From Pseudomonadota bacterium (GTDB lineage: Bacteria; Desulfobacterota; Desulfobacteria; Desulfobacterales; ETH-SRB1), in contig JAHIKR010000080.1 in the NCBI GenBank assembly GCA_018897415.1, positions 1 through 5,638 of the forward strand: DNA of 5,638 bases, given 5' to 3'. The notes beneath the pieces were generated by a model that had not been told where the DNA came from, ran no database searches, and saw nothing but the letters and a program-made list of their open reading frames with translations. The position numbers and the translations under genes are program-made. This document shows, one piece after another, positions 1 to 5,638 of the stretch (position 1 is its first letter; each line of letters opens with the position of its first letter).

Positions 1-331
1 TATTAATATTGATCGTCAGCAAATAAAGCAAGCTATGATTAATCTGGTCGATAATGCAATAGTTGCAATTAAGAAACAGGGTAATATTGTTATAACTTTG
101 ACTCATGACCCTATATTAAAGATGGTGAGAATAGAGGTCGCTGATGATGGGGCCGGTATTCCCGATGAAGATAAAACACGCCTCTTTGAACCTTATTTTT
201 CGACCAAAAAGACTGGAATGGGTTTAGGATTAACAATTGTCAACACAATAATTGCTGATCATGATGGTATGATACGTGTACAAGACAACCAGCCCAAAGG
301 AGCTAAATTTGTAATTGAACTTCCGGTTTGA
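1..331 (+). CDS. Sensor histidine kinase, NtrY-like, C-terminal ATP-binding domain (5' partial)
   Basis: This is the end of a two-component sensor kinase. The frame is open to the left edge (first full codon at base 2), so the sensor, HAMP/PAS and phospho-histidine regions lie outside the window and the ATG at 35 is internal. The HATPase_c boxes are all visible in order: N box NLVDNAI (41-61), G1 box DDGAGIP (143-163), F box LFEPYFSTKK (about 182-211), G2 box GMGLGL (215-232) and a G3-like PKGAKF (293-310). The run IIADHDGMIRVQDN after the G2 box is typical of NtrY-type kinases. The stop (TGA, 329-331) lies 49 bases before an NtrX-like regulator on the same strand, so the two are very probably a cognate, co-transcribed pair in which this kinase phosphorylates the regulator. 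The signal it senses cannot be told from this fragment. NtrY-like is a family-level call; it could be another NtrB/NtrY-group kinase. Confidence 0.93.
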   Translation, partial: INIDRQQIKQAMINLVDNAIVAIKKQGNIVITLTHDPILKMVRIEVADDGAGIPDEDKTRLFEPYFSTKKTGMGLGLTIVNTIIADHDGMIRVQDNQPKGAKFVIELPV

Positions 332-380
332 ATAAAAAATTATGAATTGAAAAAGAAGAATTAATAAGGAGCTATACTAA

Positions 381-1736
381 ATGTTTCCATCTATTTTAAT
401 TGTTGATGATGAACCTTCTATACTCCAATCTTTAAGTGGCCTGCTTGCTGATGAAGGATTTGAGATTAAAACGGCCTCAAATGGATATGAGGGATTAAAA
501 ATAGTTGAAGAAGAAGCTCCGGATCTTGTTCTGCTTGATATATGGATGCCAGGTATTGATGGGATTGAAACCTTAAAAGAGATAAAGAAAAATTATCCAA
601 CTATTCCGGTTATAATTATAACTGGTCACGGAACAATAGAGACCGCCGTAAAAGCAACAAAGCTTGGAGCGTATGACTTGATAGAAAAACCGCTTTCCAT
701 AGACAAGGTAATTGTTACAATTAATAATGCACTTAATTTCAGACGACTTGAAGAAGAAATTAGGTATTTGCGTAAGAAAACAATTGAGAAACATTCAATA
801 ACCGGTAATAGCCCGTCAACTGAGTTGCTGAAAAAACAGATAGCGCTTGTGGCTCCCACTGATACATGGATACTAATAACAGGTGAGAATGGTACAGGGA
901 AGGAACTGGTAGCTAGAACTATACATCAATTGAGTTCTAGAGTTGATCAGCCCCTTATAACTGTGAATTGCGCGGCAATTCCTGAGGAGTTAATCGAAAG
1001 CGAGCTGTTTGGCCATGAGAAAGACGCTTTTTCAGGAGCGACTTCAAAGAAAAGAGGCAAATTCGAATTAGCTAACAATGGCACTATATTTCTGGATGAA
1101 ATAGGTGATATGAGCTTAAAAACTCAGGCTAAAATTCTTCGTGTCTTACAGGAACAACAATTTCAGCGAGTTGGAGGCGGCAGAATATTAACCGTGAATG
1201 TAAGAGTAATAGCTGCCAGTAACAAGGATCTTGAGCAAGAGATTGAAAAGGGCAATTTCAGAGAAGATCTTTATTACAGGCTGAATGTGATACCTGTTGA
1301 AGTCCCACCTTTAAGGGAGCGTTCTGAAGATATTCCTTTACTAGTTGAAACATTTCTTGATGAATGTGCTAAACAGAATCGAAGTACAAAAAAAACCATG
1401 TCAGAAGAAGCAATTGAAGCAATCCGCGCTTATTCTTGGCCTGGAAATGTCAGAGAGCTGAAGAATCTTGTTGAAAGGATGGCAATAATGGTGGAAGGCG
1501 ATATTATAGAGGCGTCGGATTTGCCATCTCTTTATAATCCGGAGATTATGGAAATGACAAGGTTTTTCGAAGAACAGTTCTTTTTAATAGATTGCTTAAA
1601 GGATGCCAAAAAAGCTTTTGAAAGGGTATTTATTCAAAGAAAACTTTTACAGAATAAGAATGATATTTCTAAAACGGCAAAAGCAATAGGTGTGAAACAT
1701 AGTTATCTTAATAAAAAAATAAAGAAATCGAATTAA
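381..1736 (+). CDS. ntrX: Sigma-54-dependent response regulator, NtrX-like
   Basis: This 451-residue protein has the full NtrC-family layout. The receiver domain (about 4-118) has acidic pocket D9/D10, phospho-acceptor D53 in LLDIWMPG, T81 and K103. The AAA+ sigma-54 domain (about 140-370) has Walker A GENGTGKE (168-175), Walker B GTIFLDEIGDM (234-244, D239/E240), arginine-finger candidates R294 and R300, and sensor II WPGNVREL (353-360). A C-terminal Fis-type helix-turn-helix (about 428-447) ends in KKIKK. The FERVFIQRKL...ISKTAKAIG tail resembles NtrX rather than NtrC. It should bind enhancer-like DNA and use ATP to open sigma-54 promoters when phosphorylated, presumably by the upstream kinase. 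The ATG is preceded by AAGGAG (366-371) with 9-base spacing, which fixes the start. One oddity is the sigma-54-contacting loop, normally GAFTGA, which reads DAFSGA (215-220). The target genes are unknown. ntrX is a family-level name; orthology to nitrogen-regulating NtrX is not shown. Confidence 0.95.
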   Translation: MFPSILIVDDEPSILQSLSGLLADEGFEIKTASNGYEGLKIVEEEAPDLVLLDIWMPGIDGIETLKEIKKNYPTIPVIIITGHGTIETAVKATKLGAYDLIEKPLSIDKVIVTINNALNFRRLEEEIRYLRKKTIEKHSITGNSPSTELLKKQIALVAPTDTWILITGENGTGKELVARTIHQLSSRVDQPLITVNCAAIPEELIESELFGHEKDAFSGATSKKRGKFELANNGTIFLDEIGDMSLKTQAKILRVLQEQQFQRVGGGRILTVNVRVIAASNKDLEQEIEKGNFREDLYYRLNVIPVEVPPLRERSEDIPLLVETFLDECAKQNRSTKKTMSEEAIEAIRAYSWPGNVRELKNLVERMAIMVEGDIIEASDLPSLYNPEIMEMTRFFEEQFFLIDCLKDAKKAFERVFIQRKLLQNKNDISKTAKAIGVKHSYLNKKIKKSN

Positions 1737-1749
1737 CGCCCTTCGGGCG
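1737..1749. terminator. GC-rich hairpin at convergent gene ends, possible terminator
   Basis: Directly after the regulator's TAA stop is CGCCC-TTC-GGGCG, a perfect 5-bp G+C stem with a 3-base loop in otherwise AT-rich DNA. It sits between two converging genes, where a bidirectional terminator is expected. No T-run follows it on the + strand, because the heptamer repeat does. On the - strand a T-rich stretch follows only after several mixed bases. A canonical intrinsic terminator is therefore not shown; the stem could equally be a 3'-end stabiliser. Confidence 0.35.
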
Positions 1750-1782
1750 AGCTCTTAGCTCTTAGCTCTTAGCTCTTAGCTC
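1750..1782. repeat. 7-bp tandem repeat (AGCTCTT), 4 full copies plus 5 bases
   Basis: Perfect copies of AGCTCTT begin at 1750, 1757, 1764 and 1771, followed by a partial AGCTC (1778-1782). The array abuts the preceding GC hairpin and runs into the last two bases read here of the - strand ASKHA gene's stop codon (TCA at 1781-1783, TGA on the - strand). Each unit carries the palindrome AGCT, so neighbouring units can pair: GAGCT-CTT-AGCTC at 1749-1761 is a second 5-bp stem with a 3-base loop. Copy-number change would not alter either protein, because both stops lie at or outside the array ends. Possible roles are transcript-end structure or a simple slippage product; none is demonstrated. Confidence 0.9.
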
Positions 1783-3358
1783 AATGATTTGGCTTTCTTA
1801 TTTTATTTTTCCATTCTTTAACTGAAGGAAAAAGAGAGATATCGGTATGCGGTAGAAACTTGGCAGCACTGAATCTGTTCATAAATTCCTGATTTACGTT
1901 TAACTCAAGATAGGTTATTTTGTCTCTGATATTATCAATTTCATTTAGACAATCATTTGATGTAATTGCCATTGTTGCTCCACCTAATGAACTGTTGCCT
2001 AAGGATTTATAACTATCAATCGGCAAGTCAGGAAGCATTCCGATAGAAATGGCCGATTTGGGATTGATATAAGAACCAAAGGTGCCTGCTACATAAAATG
2101 TAGAAAAATCCTTAAATGACATTCCTACCGAAGAAGTAATAGTTTCAAGTATTGTATACATTGCTGCCTTAGATCTTATCAGGCTGTCAATAGCTGCCTG
2201 ACTAATTATAAGATCAGACCCTGTTCCGGATTCGCTTGCAGGCACTACTACGTAATATTTCATACCATCTTTATCTTTCAGCCTGTTGCCGCACATTGAT
2301 GGCACAAACTGGCCGCTGATGTCGATAATGCCATAAAGAAAGAGGCAGGCCGCAAGGTCTATAAGTCCTGACCCGCATATTCCTTTAGGAGGCTCATCTC
2401 CTATTGTATGAGCTTTAATGTTAAGAGTAACTGGGTCAATTATAATCCGATCAATAACTCCGGGACCAGCCAGCATTCCCATCTTGGTTACACCTCCTTC
2501 GAGGGCAGGACCTGCTGCACCAGCGCATGCTACAAGCCAATGTTTATTGCCGAGCAAGACCTCAGCATTTGTCCCAACGTCTACCAAAATGGATATAGCT
2601 TCTTTTTTGTAAATACCCGAGAAAAGAATACCCGCTATCAGGTCGCCTCCAAAGTAGCTGCCGACATTTGGGAATATAATAACTCTCGCAAGAGGGTTAA
2701 CATTAATACCCAATTCTTTCGCTTTAATAGGACCGGGCTTATTTACGACAGGAATATATGGTTCTCGTATTATCCAATAGGGATTGAGCCCCATGAAAAG
2801 ATGAGTCATAGCAGTATTACCTGCTACAGAAACAGCGTATATATTATCAGGCTTGATGTTGCATGAGTTACACAATTTCTCAATCATTTGATTAAGACCG
2901 TCTATAATCAGTCCGTTTATCTTTTTCAGTCCTTCATTCTGATCAGAGTAATGTATCCTGGTTAATATATCAGGCCCAACAGCTATCTGGGGGTTGTCAA
3001 AGGTGTGTTCAGCAAGAACTTGATCTGTTGAAAGGTCTATGATGCGTAGAACAACTTTTGTGGTGCCCAAGTCAACAGCCAGACCTGTAATTGGAATTGT
3101 ATCTGTTGAGTTGGTAATACCTGTAAGAATCCATCTTGAGCGGTCTTTTAACAATATACAGCGGACATTGTACTTCCAATTCCGAAGAAGAACAGGAAGC
3201 TTCCTTAATAAATAAAGATCAATATCAACAGTATTTGTCCTAAGATGAGATTTTATGGCCCTTATCAGCCGTTCAGCATCGGCTGTATTATCTTGTAAGG
3301 AGGGTGGGGTTAATGAAAGAGTTTTTATCAGGCTTTTGTTATTATTTTTTTCTGTCAT
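1781..3358 (-). CDS. ASKHA-domain ATPase, RACo/RamA-like (DUF4445), without 2Fe-2S domain
   Basis: This 525-residue protein belongs to the family of ATP-dependent activators that return oxidised Co(II) corrinoid proteins to Co(I) (RACo for the corrinoid iron-sulfur protein, RamA for methylamine methyltransferases). The N-terminal part (about 13-90) matches the linker and middle region that precedes the ATPase core, with TPPSLQDNTADAERL and DLYLLRKLPVLLR. The ASKHA core then shows phosphate-1 GLAVDLGTTK (92-101), VAGNTAMTHLF (178-188), FGGDLIAG (236-243), phosphate-2 DVGTNAEV (260-267), CAGAAGPALEGG (278-289), GICGSGLID (326-334) and adenosine motif VAGTFG (423-428), and ends with the family-typical FLPHTDISLFPS. 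Relatives usually carry an N-terminal 2Fe-2S ferredoxin domain of about 90 residues. Here it is absent, and an in-frame stop lies seven codons upstream of the ATG, so it has not been missed by start choice. The gene starts 4 bases after the metallo-hydrolase stop with no clear Shine-Dalgarno, suggesting translational coupling. Its corrinoid partner is not in the window. Confidence 0.88.
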   Translation of the reverse strand: MTEKNNNKSLIKTLSLTPPSLQDNTADAERLIRAIKSHLRTNTVDIDLYLLRKLPVLLRNWKYNVRCILLKDRSRWILTGITNSTDTIPITGLAVDLGTTKVVLRIIDLSTDQVLAEHTFDNPQIAVGPDILTRIHYSDQNEGLKKINGLIIDGLNQMIEKLCNSCNIKPDNIYAVSVAGNTAMTHLFMGLNPYWIIREPYIPVVNKPGPIKAKELGINVNPLARVIIFPNVGSYFGGDLIAGILFSGIYKKEAISILVDVGTNAEVLLGNKHWLVACAGAAGPALEGGVTKMGMLAGPGVIDRIIIDPVTLNIKAHTIGDEPPKGICGSGLIDLAACLFLYGIIDISGQFVPSMCGNRLKDKDGMKYYVVVPASESGTGSDLIISQAAIDSLIRSKAAMYTILETITSSVGMSFKDFSTFYVAGTFGSYINPKSAISIGMLPDLPIDSYKSLGNSSLGGATMAITSNDCLNEIDNIRDKITYLELNVNQEFMNRFSAAKFLPHTDISLFPSVKEWKNKIRKPNH

Positions 3359-3362
3359 TAAT

Positions 3363-4202
3363 TTATAAAACGAAACTCATGTCGCTATTTACCGCAACAC
3401 ATTCAAAAGTATGGTCTTTTTCAGCTATAGTTTTCATACATTCTTCAACAATTTTATCCATTTCACTATCAGTTCTTTCCTGGTTAATATGAAAAAGTCC
3501 CAATTTCTTTACTCCGGCTTCAGAAGCAAGATTAAGTGCATCGGTATAAACCGAGTGCCCCCATTCAATAGTTGTTTTATATTCATTAGGTGTATATTCT
3601 GCATCGTGAATAAGCAGATCCGCTCCATAAGAGAATTCAAGATATTCTTTATACTCCAGACCTCCGGGATGGATAAAACCCAGTTCATTGTCTGTAAGAA
3701 AGACAAAAGATTTTCCGTCTTCAATAAATTTATATCCACTGCCCCGGTTAGGATGACTGATAGGGATGGGTATTATTGTGACAGGTCCTATTTCAAATTT
3801 TGTTTTACATGCTTCTTCATAGGATATTTTTGCCCTTAAATCAGAATCCCGTACCGGGAAATAAGGCGGGGCCATAATTTTTGAAAGCATGGTTTCCACA
3901 AATTTACCGTGAAATGGGCATCCATGCATTCGGAATTCGGCATGTTTGGAATAAAGCGGTTTAAAAAAAGGGAAACCCATTATATGATCCCAGTGGGCAT
4001 GTGTGAAGATAATATTATACTTATACAGACTTTCTTTTATTAACTGGTTCCCAAGCCTTCGAATTCCAGTGCCGGCATCAACGATAATTATATCCTTGCT
4101 TTTGCTTCTTATTTCTATGCAGGTTGTATCGCCGCCGTATTTAATATAATCTTTTCCTGATACAGGGATGGAACCTCTTGATCCCCAGCATTTAATATGC
4201 AT
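3363..4202 (-). CDS. Metallo-beta-lactamase-fold hydrolase
   Basis: This 279-residue cytoplasmic protein has no signal peptide or membrane segment. The N-terminal MHIKCWGSRGSIPV followed by GGDTTCIEI is typical of a PhnP/RNase Z/cyclic-phosphodiesterase-like branch of MBL hydrolases. Metal ligands are in place for a two-metal centre: H68, H70, D72 and H73 in THAHWDHIMG, H150 in PISHPN, the bridging D171 in FLTDNE, and H216 in WGHS or H238 in LFHINQERTD. HDAEYT (199-204) is another conserved element of this branch. The likely reaction is hydrolysis of a phosphodiester or related ester; the substrate cannot be read from sequence, and cyclic nucleotides or a small phosphodiester metabolite are only candidates. 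The start is supported by AAGGGGG (complement of 4207-4213) just before the ATG. It lies third in the - strand run, 54 bases after the CBS gene and 4 bases before the ASKHA gene, so it is probably co-transcribed with both. Confidence 0.88.
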   Translation of the reverse strand: MHIKCWGSRGSIPVSGKDYIKYGGDTTCIEIRSKSKDIIIVDAGTGIRRLGNQLIKESLYKYNIIFTHAHWDHIMGFPFFKPLYSKHAEFRMHGCPFHGKFVETMLSKIMAPPYFPVRDSDLRAKISYEEACKTKFEIGPVTIIPIPISHPNRGSGYKFIEDGKSFVFLTDNELGFIHPGGLEYKEYLEFSYGADLLIHDAEYTPNEYKTTIEWGHSVYTDALNLASEAGVKKLGLFHINQERTDSEMDKIVEECMKTIAEKDHTFECVAVNSDMSFVL

Positions 4203-4250
4203 TTTACCCCCTTGACATCAATAGGAATTAAGGGTGCGAAATTTGAGTTT

Positions 4251-4259
4251 ATTATATCA
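4251..4259 (-). promoter_or_regulatory. Extended -10 promoter-like site (TGATATAAT)
   Basis: Read on the - strand, these bases give TGATATAAT, a perfect extended -10 element (TGN plus TATAAT). The TG comes from the CBS gene's own TGA stop. It lies about 50 bases ahead of the metallo-hydrolase ATG, leaving a leader of roughly 40 bases. The -35 region at 16-18 bases spacing is poor (near ACCAGA), which extended -10 promoters tolerate. It could give extra transcription of the last two genes of the run. Such matches arise by chance in AT-rich DNA, so this is tentative. Confidence 0.3.
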
Positions 4260-4934
4260 TTTATCTTGAGATATCTGGTCTATATACCATTCTGTTGGGT
4301 CAAGGAGATTGTAACCCATTTTCTTAAGTTTTCTTTTTACGTGACTCACATTTTTTGTTAAAAGGTATGGAAAGACGGCTCTCTTGCCTTCATCCCAGTA
4401 TCTGGCTACAAGAACACTGCCAAAAGAAATATTTTCCTCGGTTATGGCGTCAACAATTTTTTTCAACTGACCGATTTTTTCTTCTACAATGATACATAAT
4501 AGAGCCCCGGGTTCTCCTATGCCCAGAACATTGATAAATGCGCGTAAAAGGTCACGAGTAGATATAATTCCTTTAAGTCTGCCTTGTTTATCTACAACAG
4601 GGAATGCTCCAACGCGCGTTTTCTGCATAAGCAGAAGGGCATCTTGAATGGTATATGACAAAGAAACAGTAAAGGGATCAATTATCATGATATCTTTAAT
4701 CTTAAACTCTAAAAGTTTTTCCCTTGCTTTTCCTGTATCGTAATCTTTTAATAGACTGCAAGGAAGAGCGCTTCTTATGTCACGATCTGAAACAATCCCT
4801 ATAATACGATTATCCTTACTTACTACCGGAAGATGGCGTATGCGGTGTTTGGTCATCTTATCTTTTGCTTCAAAAATATCAGCATCTTTGTCAATTGTGA
4901 TGACATCCTTGGTCATCGATTGGCTGACAAACAT
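4257..4934 (-). CDS. CBS-pair plus ACT-domain protein, AcuB-like
   Basis: This 225-residue cytoplasmic protein has two CBS motifs followed by an ACT-like domain, the architecture of Bacillus AcuB. CBS1 (about 7-55) has RHLPVV and GIVSDRDI (46-53). CBS2 (about 81-134) has GAFPVV and GIISTRDLL (122-130). The Ser/Thr-x-x-Asp ends (S49/D52 and S125/D128) are the usual ribose contacts of adenine nucleotides. The ACT-like region (about 143-212) starts GALLCIIVEEKIGQLKKIV, suggesting a second, small-ligand site. It probably senses AMP/ATP or a related adenosyl ligand and regulates a partner; no catalytic residues are seen. I start it at the ATG at 4934-4932, not the in-frame TTG at 4946-4944, because GGAGG lies between them. 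It follows the deacetylase gene by 61 bases, and an AcuB-like gene beside a deacetylase recalls acuABC. The partner and ligand remain inferred. Confidence 0.87.
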   Translation of the reverse strand: MFVSQSMTKDVITIDKDADIFEAKDKMTKHRIRHLPVVSKDNRIIGIVSDRDIRSALPCSLLKDYDTGKAREKLLEFKIKDIMIIDPFTVSLSYTIQDALLLMQKTRVGAFPVVDKQGRLKGIISTRDLLRAFINVLGIGEPGALLCIIVEEKIGQLKKIVDAITEENISFGSVLVARYWDEGKRAVFPYLLTKNVSHVKRKLKKMGYNLLDPTEWYIDQISQDK

Positions 4935-4939
4935 TTTAT

Positions 4940-4944
4940 CCTCC
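4940..4944 (-). promoter_or_regulatory. Shine-Dalgarno GGAGG that decides the CBS gene start
   Basis: On the - strand the bases read TTGGAGGATAAAATG. GGAGG is spaced 5 bases from the ATG (4934-4932). The alternative in-frame TTG begins at 4946 and would place this strong site inside the coding sequence, so the ATG is the start. Confidence 0.85.
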
Positions 4945-4995
4945 AATATTATTCTATCCGAAAAACGGTCGCCAGAATAAACTTTTTAAAATCAA

Positions 4996-5638
4996 TTAGT
5001 TGTTTAATAGAATTTCAACATGATTTTTTGCCAGCTCTGGAAGGCGTTTAAGAGAATATCCTCCTTCCAGCACAGAAATTAATCTACCATTAGAATAACT
5101 GCCTGCCATTTTGACTATTTTTTCCATTATCCACGAAAAGCCTTCTGTTGATAACCGGATATCTGACATATCATCATCAACATGAGCATCAAAACCCGCA
5201 GATACAATAATGAATTCAGGCTTGAATGTCTCGAAGGCAGGGAAAAGCTCATTTTCAAAAAATTTTTTGTATTCACTGTCTCCTTGGTCCGGTAAGACCG
5301 GAGAGTTCAATGTAAATCCATAGCCGGGCCCTGATCCCTTTTCAAATTCTCGGCCGGTACCAGGGTATCCAAATGAGGGGTGTTGATGAATTGAATAATA
5401 AAATACAGATGGATCTTCTTCAAAAATATGTTGAGTTCCATTACCATGATGGACGTCAAAATCCACGATTCCGACCCTTTTTATATTCCATTCTTTTTGA
5501 AGATACCTTGCAGCAATTGCAACATTGTTGAAATAGCAGAAACCCATAGCTCTGTTAATTTCAGCATGATGCCCCGGAGGTCTTACAGCACAGAAGGCAT
5601 TGTCAATTTTGTTTTCCATGACCAGATTTATTGTATCA
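4996..5638 (-). CDS. Histone-deacetylase-family amidohydrolase, class-II-like (N-terminus cut by window edge)
   Basis: This is a zinc-dependent deacetylase of the arginase/deacetylase superfamily (AcuC/acetylpolyamine amidohydrolase/HDAC group), removing acetyl or other acyl groups from lysines, polyamines or similar amides. The frame stays open to the right edge (DTINLV precedes the ATG at 5619), so that ATG is internal; roughly the first 100-130 residues are missing. Counting from it, the catalytic parts are RPPGHHAE with the His pair H17/H18, zinc ligands D55 and H57 in DFDVHHGNGT, third zinc ligand D144 in AGFDAHVDDD, and catalytic Y188 in LEGGYSL. SIHQHPSFGYPGTG (76-89) is also family-typical. 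RPPGHHAE...MGFCYFNN resembles class-II-like bacterial enzymes more than Bacillus AcuC. It is the first visible gene of the - strand run, and the AcuB-like gene follows 61 bases later, suggesting joint expression. Any promoter lies outside the window. The substrate is not predictable from this fragment. Confidence 0.92.
   Translation of the reverse strand, partial: DTINLVMENKIDNAFCAVRPPGHHAEINRAMGFCYFNNVAIAARYLQKEWNIKRVGIVDFDVHHGNGTQHIFEEDPSVFYYSIHQHPSFGYPGTGREFEKGSGPGYGFTLNSPVLPDQGDSEYKKFFENELFPAFETFKPEFIIVSAGFDAHVDDDMSDIRLSTEGFSWIMEKIVKMAGSYSNGRLISVLEGGYSLKRLPELAKNHVEILLNN

Noticed and set aside
35..37. ATG as the start of the kinase gene.
   Set aside because: The frame is open to base 2 and the upstream codons (INIDRQQIKQA) continue a typical kinase N-box lead-in, so the gene is truncated by the window edge.
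573..859. Two overlapping open frames on the - strand inside the regulator gene.
   Set aside because: The + strand encodes a conserved receiver-to-AAA+ linker here; the antisense frames have no start signal or domain.
2408..2866. A 152-codon open frame on the + strand.
   Set aside because: It lies wholly inside the conserved ASKHA core on the opposite strand, has no family resemblance and is best seen as a shadow frame.
3296..3315. A strong Shine-Dalgarno-like AAGGAGGGTGGGG followed by ATG on the + strand.
   Set aside because: It is the complement of the ASKHA gene's codons for the TPPSL stretch; the downstream + frame (to 3492) is short, hydrophobic and crosses into the antisense of the metallo-hydrolase.
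3411..3839. A 142-codon open frame on the + strand.
   Set aside because: It is antisense to the metallo-hydrolase, rich in Phe/Cys/Ile as expected from reading AT-rich DNA in the wrong frame, and has no recognisable domain.
4944..4946. In-frame TTG start for the CBS gene, four codons upstream of the ATG.
   Set aside because: The GGAGG ribosome-binding site lies between the TTG and the ATG, so the TTG start would translate its own binding site.
4960..4975. Sigma-54 (-24/-12)-like sequence on the - strand, CTGGC-N8-TTC, upstream of the CBS gene.
   Set aside because: The -24 half fits, but the essential GC at -12 is TC, and a start about 12 bases on would leave almost no leader before the GGAGG site. 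It is attractive only because a sigma-54 activator is nearby.

Overview
The window looks like chromosomal DNA from an AT-rich, anaerobic Desulfobacterota (deltaproteobacterial) bacterium, probably a sulfate reducer or a relative. This is inferred from the protein families: an NtrY/NtrX-type two-component system with a sigma-54 activator, a RACo/RamA-like (DUF4445) ASKHA protein of the kind found in corrinoid-using anaerobes, and a class-II-like bacterial deacetylase. No rRNA or other taxonomic marker is present, so the assignment is only moderately secure. The window is densely coding, and no gene-free stretch exceeds about 60 bases.

Layout: the left third, on the + strand, carries the C-terminal end of an NtrY-like sensor kinase (cut by the left edge). 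It is followed 49 bases later by a complete NtrX-like response regulator with REC, AAA+ sigma-54 and Fis-type HTH domains. The right two thirds, on the - strand, carry a compact run of four genes, read right to left: a histone-deacetylase-family amidohydrolase (its N-terminus cut by the right edge), a CBS-CBS-ACT protein resembling AcuB, a metallo-beta-lactamase-fold hydrolase, and an ASKHA ATPase resembling corrinoid-reactivating proteins but lacking their 2Fe-2S domain. The two groups converge on a 44-base junction holding a GC-rich hairpin and a 7-bp tandem repeat (4.7 copies).

How the genes may work together (inference): the kinase and regulator form one phosphorelay that activates sigma-54 promoters. 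Its targets are not visible here. In the - strand group, a deacetylase next to an AcuB-like adenylate/amino-acid sensor recalls the Bacillus acuABC locus, which controls acetyl-CoA synthetase by lysine acetylation. The RACo-like ATPase points to corrinoid methyl-transfer chemistry, such as the acetyl-CoA pathway. A link between acyl-lysine control and C1/acetyl-CoA metabolism is a testable idea, not a demonstrated function. The most notable oddities are the regulator's altered GAFTGA loop (DAFSGA), the ASKHA protein's missing redox domain, and the repeat at the convergent junction.
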